From the NCBI GenBank assembly GCA_031835245.1, contig JAVKOQ010000152.1, positions 62,001 through 126,000 of the forward strand: a DNA stretch of 64,000 bases. The letters run 5' to 3'. Each line of letters begins with the position of its first letter. Positions within the stretch are counted from its first letter, which is position 1. Both the position numbers and the translations under genes were made by a program. The notes beneath the pieces were generated by a model. The model was not told where the DNA came from and did no database searches. It saw only the letters and a program-made list of their open reading frames with translations. This stretch comes from Balamuthia mandrillaris. Its lineage: Eukaryota > Discosea > Longamoebia > Balamuthiidae. Below, piece by piece: positions 40,393 through 49,864 of this stretch.

Positions 40393-41685
40393 ATGCTGAA
40401 ACAAAACCAACTTCTGCTCTCTTCGGCTGCTTTCTTTTCTGCACCAACAGAGGAGGACCTGATGGCCTTGGACGGCTACGACTACCCTCATGACGAGGAA
40501 CAAGGAGAGGAGCACGAGCAACAACCCATCCTGTGGCTGCCCTCGGAGGTGCTCAGCTACATTTTTTGCTTCATCTCCGCCAAGGACCTGGGCCGCGTCT
40601 CCCAGGCCTGCACCTACTTCAGGGAGGTGGCCAGCGCCGAGTTCCTCTGGAAGCGGCAGTGCCTCCTGCTGCCCAACTTTCGTGAGCTCTGCATGCTGTG
40701 GCGCTTCGTCCGCCTCTTCCTGCCGAAGGAGGTCCACCTCCGCCCTCGCTCTCGCAAGACGCTGACTGCCGCTCCACCGAAACCACAAGAGAGCCGCAAC
40801 GACTGCAACCAACCGGAGGAGAAGGAAGCGGAAGTAGTCTCTTCTTCCACTTCTACGCAGTCTGCTGAAGACAAACATGTCAGAAAGGCAGTTACCCCGC
40901 TTTCGCAGATAGGCCGTAGGGTGAGGAGGAGGAAGAGCGTGACGAGCACCACCAGCGCCAACAAACACAATGAAAACATTCTTCTCACGGAAGAAGAGGA
41001 GGAGGTCGACTGGCGCGAGTTTTACTTATGGGTGAGAGAGAACGTCGTTCTCGTGACGTTCAACCTCTTCCGAGACGACCCTTCCCCACAACGCGCCAGC
41101 GACCAAGAAACGGATGAACAACGTCAACAGCAACAAACACAGACCCCTGCTTCTTCTCATCGTTTGGTGGACATGTGGAGAGCAAACGGAAGAGGCAGAA
41201 GGAACACCAGAAGACTTTGGAGAGGCGGATCGCTGTTGATGGGCAACTCTGCTTATGCATCTTCCGAGTCGAATGGTAACGGAGGTGGCACTCGCATGGA
41301 AAGGCATTCGGTGGAAGTGCACAGAAAGATGACGATCAAGCAAGTTCGTCTTTGGGTCTCTCTGTGGCTTATGTGGCCTCCTCACCAGCTGACCATCTAC
41401 GAGGCAAGCCGAAAGGAGAACGAAGCGCCAAAGTTGCTGGATTCTTTCTACAGAGAGACGCCCTATTCCAAATGTTCGGTGGAGGACATGTTGCACTCCC
41501 TTCGCAAGAGCCCTCCTCTGCACATCCATCTCAACTACCATTCCTTCCTTTCTTCTTCGCTCTCCTCTTCCTCCACCGCTGCTTCTTCTCCATCCAACCC
41601 ATCTTCGGCTTCCACAAATGCTTCTCAAGCAACTCCAGCAACTTGCTTGCCTTCTTCAACTCGACTCCTTACCTTTGCCGAGTAA
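40393..41685 (+). CDS. F-box protein with unclassified C-terminal domain
   Basis: A single exon of 430 residues. The F-box lies at about residues 46-90: LWLPSEVLSYIFCFISAKDLGRVSQ, then CTYFREVASAEFLWKRQC. A basic, Ser/Gln-rich middle part follows. A possible folded segment lies at about residues 300-385 (EVHRKMTIKQVRLWVSLWLMWPPHQLTIYE, then LLDSFYRETPYSKC and PPLHIHLNYH); it is reminiscent of a ubiquitin-like fold but I cannot assign it. It is likely a substrate adaptor of an SCF-type E3 ligase, which is inference from the F-box. Confidence 0.8.
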   Translation: MLKQNQLLLSSAAFFSAPTEEDLMALDGYDYPHDEEQGEEHEQQPILWLPSEVLSYIFCFISAKDLGRVSQACTYFREVASAEFLWKRQCLLLPNFRELCMLWRFVRLFLPKEVHLRPRSRKTLTAAPPKPQESRNDCNQPEEKEAEVVSSSTSTQSAEDKHVRKAVTPLSQIGRRVRRRKSVTSTTSANKHNENILLTEEEEEVDWREFYLWVRENVVLVTFNLFRDDPSPQRASDQETDEQRQQQQTQTPASSHRLVDMWRANGRGRRNTRRLWRGGSLLMGNSAYASSESNGNGGGTRMERHSVEVHRKMTIKQVRLWVSLWLMWPPHQLTIYEASRKENEAPKLLDSFYRETPYSKCSVEDMLHSLRKSPPLHIHLNYHSFLSSSLSSSSTAASSPSNPSSASTNASQATPATCLPSSTRLLTFAE

Positions 41686-42559
41686 CTTAGGCTCTGCTCC
41701 CTCCATTCTTTTGTGTATTTTGTATTATTTGCTTTTTTAATGTTACATAGTAAAACAACCATTTGTATACCTCTTTCTTTTTTCCTTCTTTCCTCTCTTC
41801 GTTCCTATTTCTTTCTTCTCGTTTCTTTCTTGTCGTTTCTTTCTTTCGTTCCAAAGTGAATGGCCGGTCTTTTGTGGAAATTGAATTTTTGCTGGTTCTC
41901 ACCCTAAGCTTGGCTTTGCGAAGACTCATTGATGCCTACCCAGAGGTCATTGGACTCTACCAACAGACGAATCATAGCATAGTCGGCCAAGATCCCACCC
42001 TCCACAGTAGCTCGATGGATGGTGTCCGCAGAAGGTTGACAAACAGCAATGCCATGGCAAGCAAGGACCGCTTTGAAAGCTTTGGTGTCAGCCTCTGCGC
42101 TGGTCAAGCATCGAGCTTTTAGCAAAGCAGGCCCGCTCATTGTCTGGGAAGGCCTTGCGGCGGTGCTTGATGGAACCTCCTTGGAAGGCGCCTGCTCCTC
42201 TTCCAACTCAGGAGCTTGCTCTTGCTTTCACGCTATATCTGCATAGTGCCTTCTAGGGTCCCCAGGGGCGCTGAGAGCTTAAAGGCCTAGAGAGAAGGGG
42301 CCTTTGTGCAGGATGAAGCCGTGGGCCAAGCATGCTGCGTTACTGGCAAATATCCTTTTCATATCACTAAGCCAATAGTAAATCAGATCATCTGGGCCAA
42401 TAGCAATGATACGAGATCTGTTTGAGGGGTCAGCTTTGGATTTACCGCCACTTTTTAAGGTGGGCAAAAAGCGAAGGGGACCGCCCCTTTGCTCTTTTTC
42501 TTTTATTTTATCCCAAGGTTAAGCACTACAAAAAAAACACAACCACTTCAAGCTGCGCC
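41686..42559. other. Accessory spacer with a mobile-element-like relic
   Basis: Between the F-box gene and the coiled-coil gene. It holds a TTTCTTGTCGTTTC copy at about 41822, a degraded minus-strand coding fragment (listed separately) and a further minus-strand fragment at about 42279-42450 (IIAIGPDDLIYYWLSD) of unknown origin. Confidence 0.5.
41850..42206 (-). pseudogene. Relic of a transposase-like protein gene
   Basis: The minus-strand frame reads KARCLTSAEADTKAFKAVLACHG, then PSADTIHRATVEGGILADYAM and LLVESNDLWVGINESS before a stop at 41904. An adjacent shifted frame continues KLRVRTSKNSIST..RPFTLE. The pattern P-S-x-x-T-I-x-x-x-x-x-E...L-x-x-S...L-x-V-G-x-x-E-S-S resembles a transposase-like family common in invertebrate and protist genomes, recalled from memory and not searched. 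Its shortness, the frame break and no start upstream suggest a relic. Confidence 0.4.
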
Positions 42560-43120
42560 ATGAGCAATCAAACTAAGACCTCGACCCGCAAAATCCGAAC
42601 CCGGTCCTCACGGGCCGAGAACCCAAAAAGGCGGAGAACGCAAGAAAGAGAACAAGTATTTGCCAATTTCAAATGCGAAGGCCTTTTTCTTACGGCGGAA
42701 AACAAAGAAAACTTGGAGACGTGCAACAACGGCACCTGCCTTGTGGATGTCTCAGAAGTAAAGCCGTTCTTGCGTGGCAAGGATTGCAAGAAAGTGATGG
42801 TGACTCCATGCGTGGAGGAGGAGACGTTTAAGGGCGTCATGCGGGATCGACTCGCTGAGGTCCTGGGCTCCGTGCTGCAACGGTTGGAAGATTTGGAAGA
42901 AGCACTCAAAACCTCCAACAACGATTTGACCGCACTCAAAACCTCCAACAACGATTTGCAAGAAGAAGTGACCGCACTCAAAACCTCCAACAAAGAGTTA
43001 ACGGAAGCCAACAAAGGGTTGACGGAAGCAGTGACCCAACTTAAAAATCGTATTGAGGTCTTGGAGACGAGACGCAAGAGAGCGCAGGAGAATTTGGCAT
43101 CCCCTGTGCGCCAGGGATGA
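42560..43120 (+). CDS. Small basic coiled-coil protein with internal repeats
   Basis: A single exon of 186 residues from ATG 42560. I do not recognise the family. The N-terminus is basic (TRKIRTRSSRAENPKRRR), a possible nuclear signal. A middle part (LFLTAENKENLETC, VDVSEVKPFLRGKDCKKVMVTPC) leads to a long coiled coil built from near-identical units ALKTSNNDL, ALKTSNNDL, ALKTSNKEL, encoded by a 30-bp direct repeat at about 42905-42998. It sits in the accessory island next to the transposase-like relic, so it may belong to a mobile element. Function unknown. Confidence 0.55.
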   Translation: MSNQTKTSTRKIRTRSSRAENPKRRRTQEREQVFANFKCEGLFLTAENKENLETCNNGTCLVDVSEVKPFLRGKDCKKVMVTPCVEEETFKGVMRDRLAEVLGSVLQRLEDLEEALKTSNNDLTALKTSNNDLQEEVTALKTSNKELTEANKGLTEAVTQLKNRIEVLETRRKRAQENLASPVRQG

Positions 43121-43981
43121 ACTGTGTTGGAAAGTTGCCCGTTTGCTTGTGGGTAACTCTCCAGGCGCCCGAAAAACATCCGTCAGGAAAATCTCCTCTC
43201 CTCTCTCCTATCTAATCTGCAGCATTTGTAACCATAGCCTCCATGACAACTATGACAACTATTTTATCCACCACCCCTTTTCTCCACTTCTCCTCCGCAA
43301 AGAAAGAGGGATTGTGACCCGCCACCATCTGCGAAGAAGAGAGCATTAAGAAACTAATCCCACCGGCGAAGAAGAGAGGGACCGTGAACTACATCCATCC
43401 GCGAAGAAGAGAGGATTAAGAAACTATTCCCACTTGCGAAGAAGAGGTGAAGAGCAAAACAATTCCAATCGTAATGATGAAGAGAGGGATTGTGAACCAC
43501 GTCCACCTGTGAAGAAGAGAGCCTCAAGAGCCCTTCCATCCGCGAAGAAGAGAGATTGTGAACCACTTCTGCCCACCAAGAAGGGAGGATGATGAACCCC
43601 CTTCCATCTGCGAAGGAGAGAGGAATAAGAAACCATTCTCATCTGCCAAGAAGGGAGGGCGGAAAGAGCACTGGCTTCATTGGCAAACAACTCCATCTCT
43701 TTTGTTTTCCAAGAATGGCCACAGGAGTGATTTTTAGGTTGAGTTCCCTTTCGCAGAGAGAAAAGCTTATTGTGGGCAGCAGCCTGTTACTTGCCCACCA
43801 TTGCTTTTTGTCGCAACACAAAAACCACGGCCACTCCCCAACCACGAGCATCAGAAACCACGGGTGGGCACCCAATTTGTATATATTTTGCATTCCGATG
43901 CTCAGCTCTTCTTGTTATCTTTGTTGTTTGCCTTTTCATTTATTTATTTTTAATTTCAGAAAGAAAAGAACAGAAAAAGAG
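43121..43981. other. Accessory spacer with a minisatellite
   Basis: Contains the GCGAAGAAGAGAG minisatellite (about 43300-43650) and then ordinary sequence leading into the phosphatase gene. A pyrimidine tract followed by TTTCAG at about 43950-43960 may be the 3' end of a 5'-UTR intron of that gene. Confidence 0.5.
43300..43650. repeat. Degenerate GCGAAGAAGAGAG minisatellite
   Basis: At least nine imperfect copies of a unit built on CC-TC-GCGAAGAAGAGAGG followed alternately by ATTGTGAACCAC or ATTAAGAAACTA. The period varies between roughly 30 and 65 bp. Minus-strand translation gives recurrent LFFADGR- or SSSRM-like words, but with stops and shifting frames, so it is probably non-coding. Confidence 0.7.
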
Positions 43982-44896
43982 ATGAGAAAGTTGATGGGCC
44001 GGCCGCGTACTTCTGAGACACACCCGCTGCACGTTGACTTTATACAAATCGACGCGTTCACACAAAAGTTTGGTGGCAAACTTGGTCACCTTTCTCTCCC
44101 TTGTCGTTTCTTCCTTTCAAACTTTCTTGTCGTTTCTTTCTTGTCTCTCTCTCTCGCTCTCTCTCTCTCCTCTCTCCACAACATCAAAAAGTGGAGGGGG
44201 AGTGTCTTTCTCTCTCTTCTCTTCTCTTCTTTTCAACAGCATAACATATGCCACGAACCAAAAGGGATGACCATAGGTCCAGGAAAGAAACAACCATCGC
44301 AAGGGTGGCACCGAGATGTGGAGAAGGATGTCCACCGGCTAAAGCACGTCTTCGAGACGGACGTGCTCGTCTCTTTGATGGAAGACCATGAGTACCAAGA
44401 ACTTGGCATGCAATCCCTTTGGCAGGTTTGTGCTCTTTTCTCTTTCATTGTTTCATTCTTTGGTCGTTACTTCTCTCTCGTTCTCTCGTTCTCATCTCTC
44501 TTTCGCTAGCCAAAGTATTGACTTTTTTTGTTCAAAAAGGTTTGCAAAGAACACGAAATAGAAACCATCCACTATCCAATCCAAGACACCAAAGTGCCTT
44601 CTTCTTCCATGTCCGACTTTCTGCTCTTCATCGACCGGTTGCTCGACCTTCTTTCCAACAACAACAAGAAGAACAAGAAAGAGGCAGTTATAGTTGTGCA
44701 TTGTAAAGGTGGAATAGGACGAACAGGAACGGTGGTGGCTTGCTGTTTGGTTCGTGCCTTGGGAATATCGCCACAAGAAGCTATCGATGCGTGTCGTGCA
44801 GCGAGGGAGGGCACTCTTCAGTTTCCTTGTCAAGAACGGTTTGTTTGGCAGTTTGCGGAGGAGATTGCTACTCGTTCTCGTTCATTGTTGATGTAA
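43982..44896 (+). CDS. CDKN3-like dual-specificity phosphatase
   Basis: Three exons (43982-44084, 44265-44425, 44540-44896) with consistent phases give 206 residues. The fold signature is GKLGMTIGPGKK (split by intron 1), then WHRDVEKDVHRLK, VLVSLMEDHEYQELG, IETIHYPIQDTKVPS and the P-loop VHCKGGIGRTGT (HCxxGxxR with Cys nucleophile and Arg). The order matches the CDKN3/KAP branch of cysteine phosphatases, which also has bacterial members. It is a probable Tyr/Thr phosphatase; the substrate is unknown. Intron 1 contains two TTTCTTGTCGTTTC units. The start at 43982 is the first ATG after a possible upstream splice acceptor. Confidence 0.85.
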
Positions 44897-45007
44897 AGTA
44901 ATTGTGAAGAGAGGGAGAAGAAGATGGAGGAAAGTGATAAAGGGAGAGACTTTGTTGTTGTACAAAGATCGGTGTAGATGTGTACATAAATGATTGATTG
45001 TGTTGTG

Positions 45008-46190
45008 TCAAGAAGAGGTAGGTGTTGTGCCGTCTTGTTGCGGCCGCACGAGAACAACATCACGGTTGCAAAACTCCGCTTTACAGAATGGCTTTTTTTA
45101 AAAGTGTAAATCGAAATGAGACAGGGACGAAAGAATGAGAAGAGAAGAGAACGATGAAGAGGAGAGGAGAGGAGAGGAGAGGAGAGGAGAGGAGAGGGAG
45201 GGGAGAGGAGAGAGAGGAGAGGAGAGAGGGAGGAGAGAGGAGAGGAGAGGAGAGGAGAGGAGGGAGAGAGAGGAGAGAGGAGAGAGGAGAGGAGAGAGGA
45301 GAGGAGAGAGGGGAGAGAGAAGAGAGAGAAGAGAGGGGAGAGAGGAGGAGGAGAGAGAGGAGAGGAGAGGAGAGAGAGAGGAGAGGAGAGAGAGAGAGAG
45401 AGGAGAGGAGAGGGAGAGGAGAGGAGAGAGGAGAGGAGAGGAGAGGAGAGGAGAGGAGAGGAGAGGAGAGAGAAGAAGAACAACAAGAAGAAGTGGAAAC
45501 GAGGAGAATGAGACAAAGGAATATGAAGAGGCAACCAAAATCAAAGAAACAAAGAAGAGAAAGTCAAGAAGCAGATAAAGAGGGAGCGACAGGGACAAGG
45601 GCGTACACATTTGGCACGAAAATGGTTGGCGCTTCTCATAACTTGTGGCGTCTTCTCCCACAACAGCTTTGCCAGGCAGGAGAAACATCCGGTAAAGTCT
45701 TTGCAACGACAGGCGTGGCCTATTCGCAGATATTTACACAGAAGAGAGCCTCATGAGCGAACAAGAACAGGAGCAGGAGCAAGGGTAGCAACACTGTACC
45801 TTCACATGGGCGAGAGTCACATCGGCATTTTCGCACGAGCCTATTATTTCGGGCAACGGATGAAAAGGAGTGAGCAGAGGATGGTAATGCTAGAATAACA
45901 CTGCTAAAAGCAAAGGTGAATAACCCACACACAACAGCTATCCATTCGTTCACAACACAACGAGCAGTCCGGTTGGCCAGTGTCCGATTTGTCGGAGCGG
46001 CGGACCGGAGCGTTCTTTTTCAAGTGCTCTGAAAACTGTTCTAAAGACTCCAAGTTCGGCCGTTTGGAGAGCGCCTCTTGGTCCGCAAAAAGACCATAAT
46101 ACGCCATACCGTCGCTCAACAACAGAGAGGCTTCCCGTAGGAAGGAGCAAAGCGATCGATAAGCTATCTCTAGAGCTCTTCTTTCTTTTT
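45008..46190 (-). CDS. Unrecognised multi-exon gene (tentative)
   Basis: No long ORF, but four minus-strand pieces look coding: about 46190-45955 (RALEIAYRSLCSFLREASLLLSDG, then YYGLFADQEALSKRPNL), about 45880-45800 (PLPEIIGSCENADVTLAHVK), about 45710-45610 (YRMFLLPGKAVVGEDATSYEKR and FSCQM) and about 45092-45008 (FCKAEFCNRDVVLVRPQQDG, ending TSS). GTACxx and pyrimidine-AG signals lie at plausible junctions. The intervening GA tract is pyrimidine-rich on the minus strand, as is usual for sense strands of introns here. Paired cysteines suggest a small zinc-binding tail. The start codon and exact exons are unresolved, and I cannot name the family. Confidence 0.4.
45120..45478. repeat. GAGGA/GAGA polypurine satellite
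   Basis: About 355 bp of irregular GAGGA and GAGA units. Its left edge is GAGAAGAGAAGAGAACGATGAAGAG, the same punctuated unit found in the FG-GAP gene intron 7 kb away. It probably lies in an intron of the tentative minus-strand gene. Confidence 0.85.
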
Positions 46191-46536
46191 TGGAGTGTTT
46201 GCTTGTTGCACCTTTTTATGAAGTGACGTATACTTGACTTATTTTAGGGAAGTGGGGCGATCGATCTTTGTTATTTTGATTTTCAATTGGTTGAGTGAAG
46301 AAAGAAAAAAGAAGAAAGGAACTTCCTCCTGTTTTCGTGCAAAGGCCGGCGTAAAGAAGGACAAAGAACAAGGCAAGAAGAAAAGGAGTTTAAAAATGTT
46401 TTCCATTGTTTGATGTAAAGTAAAACTAACTTAATAGCTTACATTAAAAAAAAGCGGGCTACGCTCGCGACACAAAGTGTAATATACATGCGGTCGCGGG
46501 AATAGCACATACCCAAAAAATAAGAGAACAAAAAAA
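46191..46536. other. Spacer downstream of the histone-fold doublet gene
   Basis: AT-rich sequence with AAAAAA runs near 46445 and 46515, the latter just outside the stop codon of the doublet gene. It presumably holds its 3' processing signals and the promoter of the tentative gene to the left. No other gene is recognised. Confidence 0.5.
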
Positions 46537-47712
46537 TTAAATCTTCACGGCCATCGACTGAGCAAACTTGATGTCGTGGTGAGAGATCTGAGGACGAGCG
46601 GCGTACTGAGCGCTCTTCATGGCGGCGTCAAAGAGTTGGTTGAGGTAGTCCTCGCTGGAAGACATCAAAGCGGCATAGCCTTGCTCGGCGATCGTGAAGC
46701 CTTCCCACCTGTTGATCACATCGACCAAGCGGCGGAAGGTGGCGTTCTCGAACCAGTGAACTTCTTCCTCCTCCTGAGAGGCTGCGGCCTCCTCGGCGTT
46801 CCATTCGGAGGCCTCGCTCTCTTCCTCTTCGTCGCTGTCAAACTCCTCGTCCATGTCGTCTCCGTCCATGGGTTGGTATTCCTCGTCCTCTTCTTCTCTT
46901 TCCTCGTCGGCAGCAGCGGCCTCCTCGATCTGCTCGCCAAGGGACTTGGTCTGCGCTTGGGGTTGATTCCAGTAGTAGAGGGGACGGCCCAAGAGGTTCA
47001 GAGCGGCCAAAATGTCATCCACAGAGACGGTGGTCTGCTCGCGGTACTCGGCATGGACGACGCTCCTCTCCACAACGACGCGCAAAAAGTTCTCCATAAA
47101 GTTGCGGGCGGCCTCGATGGCATCAGTGGTGGTGGCTACGTTCAGCTCCTGAACCATCTTCTGGATGCCCGAGTTAAGGGCGCTGCGGAGGGCGTCGATC
47201 TCGGTGGAGAGACCCTCGTAGAGCTGGGCTACCTCGGCCTCCGAGTTGAGGAACTGGCTGTACTTGTTGAGGGTGAGGGAGATCCTGTTCTCGCTGTTGC
47301 GGCCAACGCGAAGGAGAGCGTCGTCGGTAGAGCCGAGTCCGAGGGAGCTGGCCAGCTCGATGGCCTCGCGCGACTCTTCCTCGAAGGAAAGGGGGGCATC
47401 GACCTCCAAGGACTGCTCACCAAAGTTGTCAGCGTCCTCATCAAAGTCCTCCTCGTCCTCTTCCTCGTCCTCCTCTTCCTCTTCCTCGTCGTACTCCTCG
47501 TCAAGGTCCTCCTCGTCCTCTTCCTGCTCCTCGTTATGGAGCTCCTCGCTCTCTACTTGCTCCTGTTTGGGGGCCTCGTTGAGGGCGATCATCTGCTCCT
47601 GCGCCACAGGGATGAGCACGGGCTTGATGGTGGCCTTACCGGCGGCAGGGGAGACAGGCACGTTGTCGTGGGCGGGGGCAACGTTTTCGTTGTTCATCAT
47701 GAGGGTGGCCAT
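46537..47712 (-). CDS. Acidic H4-H3 histone-fold doublet protein
   Basis: A single exon of 391 residues from ATG 47712 (13 residues inside a longer frame). Residues 58-95 and 268-318 are almost pure Glu/Asp. Residues about 181-247 align along their whole length with core histone H4: GIQKMVQELNV matches AIRRLARRGGV, then ARNFMENFLRVVVER, EYREQTTVSVDDILAALNLLGR and the H4 hallmark GRPLY. Residues about 325-385 align with core H3: FRRLVDVI, then AALMSSSEDYLNQLF, AAMKSAQYAARPQISHHDIKFA. The basic histone tails are absent. H4-H3 fusions in this order are known from giant viruses (Marseilleviridae). A chaperone, a TAF6/TAF9-like factor or a specialised histone are alternatives. Confidence 0.75.
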   Translation of the reverse strand: MATLMMNNENVAPAHDNVPVSPAAGKATIKPVLIPVAQEQMIALNEAPKQEQVESEELHNEEQEEDEEDLDEEYDEEEEEEDEEEDEEDFDEDADNFGEQSLEVDAPLSFEEESREAIELASSLGLGSTDDALLRVGRNSENRISLTLNKYSQFLNSEAEVAQLYEGLSTEIDALRSALNSGIQKMVQELNVATTTDAIEAARNFMENFLRVVVERSVVHAEYREQTTVSVDDILAALNLLGRPLYYWNQPQAQTKSLGEQIEEAAAADEEREEEDEEYQPMDGDDMDEEFDSDEEEESEASEWNAEEAAASQEEEEVHWFENATFRRLVDVINRWEGFTIAEQGYAALMSSSEDYLNQLFDAAMKSAQYAARPQISHHDIKFAQSMAVKI

Positions 47713-47863
47713 AATTTTTTTCTTTGTAGTGTAGCTTGTGTAGTGTCCCAAAAAATTATCACTACTTTGTTTCGTGTGTTTTGTTCACCAGTGATAAAGC
47801 AAAAAGAAAATGAAAAGTAAGACGACGTAAACAAATGACCGGTGAGTACGGTACGCTACCAAA

Positions 47864-47872
47864 GGCGGGAAG
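47864..47872 (-). promoter_or_regulatory. E2F-like site 1
   Basis: Plus-strand GGCGGGAAG, i.e. CTTCCCGCC on the coding strand, about 150 bp upstream of the doublet ATG. It matches the E2F core TTSSCGC with one flank change. Confidence 0.4.
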
Positions 47873-47921
47873 AATCGTTTATGGCCGTTGGGATAACGGG
47901 CAAGGATCCCGCCCAAAAAAA

Positions 47922-47930
47922 GGCGGGAAA
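47922..47930 (-). promoter_or_regulatory. E2F-like site 2
   Basis: Plus-strand GGCGGGAAA, i.e. TTTCCCGCC on the coding strand, a perfect E2F core, about 210 bp upstream of the doublet ATG. An additional CCCGCC lies at about 47908. Confidence 0.45.
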
Positions 47931-48038
47931 ACATTATGTCGACGTACTTCGTGTCGTCACAACTGTGACTTTATAACGTTACGTCAGCACTCACAGTGAA
48001 TTATTTATTTGTCTTTTTTTGGAAGAAAAAGTAAGTAT

Positions 48039-49832
48039 TTACAAGCTAAGGCTACCCTTGCGTCGGGTGGGAATGGACCCACTGCTACTGCTCGGACTTG
48101 GGACAGGGCTAGAGAAAGCACTTCGCCGCCCCATTATTGGAGAGTCTATGTTCACGTAGTCCTCGATGTTGAAGTTCGGAATAGCTTCCAACCGCTGAAG
48201 GATGGTCTGAAAGTCAGGCCGCTCGTGAGGATTTTCCATCCAACAGTCCATCAGCAACTTTTTGTACTCTACCGGGCACCACTTTGGCACTCGCGGAATC
48301 TTGATCTCTTCCCATTCGGCAACGCCGTAGTATTCGTCCTCCTCATCGTTGTCATCATCGTCATCGGCGTAACGATCTAACTCGGGGGACCGGTGGACGG
48401 AAGAAAAGTCGTTGCGCTCTGCTTTGGGAGCACGGCTCTTCAGCAGCTCCCAAAGAAGCACCCCTGAGAAAGGATGAGAGAAGGTGGTTAACAAACATAA
48501 TCAGCAGTATAACTGAGAACACAAAAGCTGATGACGGTGGAGCAGATGGAAAGAAAAGAAGGAGAAGAAAATCTTACCAAAAGAATATGAATCAGCAGCT
48601 TCATTATACGGCTCGTTACGAATAACTTCTGGTGCTTGATAGCCTACAATACAACTCATGAGATACGAACAATGAAACAAATGTGTAAAGTATTTACCAG
48701 GAGTTCCACAAACAGCAGATGGGGCGATAAAGCTCTTTCGAAGGGGAAGATAAGGCGTTGCACGTGAGAGCTCCGGAGATAACATGAAGGAATGTTCTTT
48801 GAGTTTGGCCAATCCAAAGTCGGTAATCTTTGCGGTGATGTTGTCTTTTGCATCAATGATCACCTTCATTTTTGAGAAGAGAGTGAGGCCAGAATAACCG
48901 GTGGACAGAAGAGAGAATGTAATAGGCAGGGAGGAAAAAAAAAAAGGAAAGGGGAGAGAAATAGAGGAGAGCTCGTTTACCAGAACATTACTGGCTTTAA
49001 TGTCTCGGTGTATAATTTTAGGACTGCGCGAGTGCAGATAGAGAACGCCCTTGGCTACATCTTTGGCGATTTTCAACCGTGTTTGCCAATTCAGCTTTGC
49101 TCTTTTCTTCTCATCCACCAACAAATCTGCAACCAGACAAAACAAAAACACAGAATAAACCAATAAATTGTTAGAAAACGGAGAGAAGAATATAAACAAG
49201 AAGGAGCAAGACAAGAACAAGAAGATTAACAGGAAGAAGAGAAGGGTAGAAGTATGGAATAACACCTGCAAGAGACCCCTCTGGGCAATATTCCAACAAA
49301 ATAGCGAGATGGCTAGGCTCTCCACAAACTCCTATCAGCTTGACAATGTTTGGATGGTTCAATTCTCTTTGAATCCAGTAACACATGCTTGCTGTCAGCT
49401 TCTTCAACTGAAAACACTTGCAAACCAATAACAACTGACAACAACATAAAACGAGCAACAAAGAAACAATAAGCAACAAAAGCTGTAACCATACCCAAGT
49501 ATCTCTATCTCTGTGGCGAAGTTAGTAATCATGGTCTCGTCGTAGAGTTCCTCGTGGATAACCTTGACAGCAACGGCCTGCTGCTTCCCAAACCGCTGCA
49601 GCTCTCCTTTCCAAACTGTGGAAAAGCCTCCCCGCCCTATCTTATCCAACAGCTTTATGTCCTCCCACTTTCGTTGCCACTTCTCATCCACTTGAACTAA
49701 CATTCAAAATTTTCAACGTCAAACATAGGAATAAACGAGAAGAAAGAAACGAGCCAAATGAAGGAAAAGAAAGAGGAGACGAGAGCAGAAACAAACATAA
49801 AAACGAAGAAGAAGAAGAAGAAGAAGAAGAAG

Positions 49833-49864
<32 letters not shown>

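Larger units (their letters stand above)
47713..48038. other. Promoter region of the histone-fold doublet gene
   Basis: Spacer between the doublet start and the stop of the upstream kinase gene. It has two GGCGGGAA elements and a third GATCCCGCCC, and TTTATAAC at about 47969, relevant to the minus-strand gene. Confidence 0.5.

Noticed and set aside
45135..45756. Plus-strand Arg/Glu-rich ORFs over the GAGGA satellite
   Set aside because: Low-complexity repeat translation without any non-repetitive domain.
46576..47820. 414-codon plus-strand ORF opposite the histone-fold doublet gene
   Set aside because: It is the antisense of the acidic coding region (Glu codons read as Leu/Phe/Val) with no domain signal; the minus strand has two clear histone folds.
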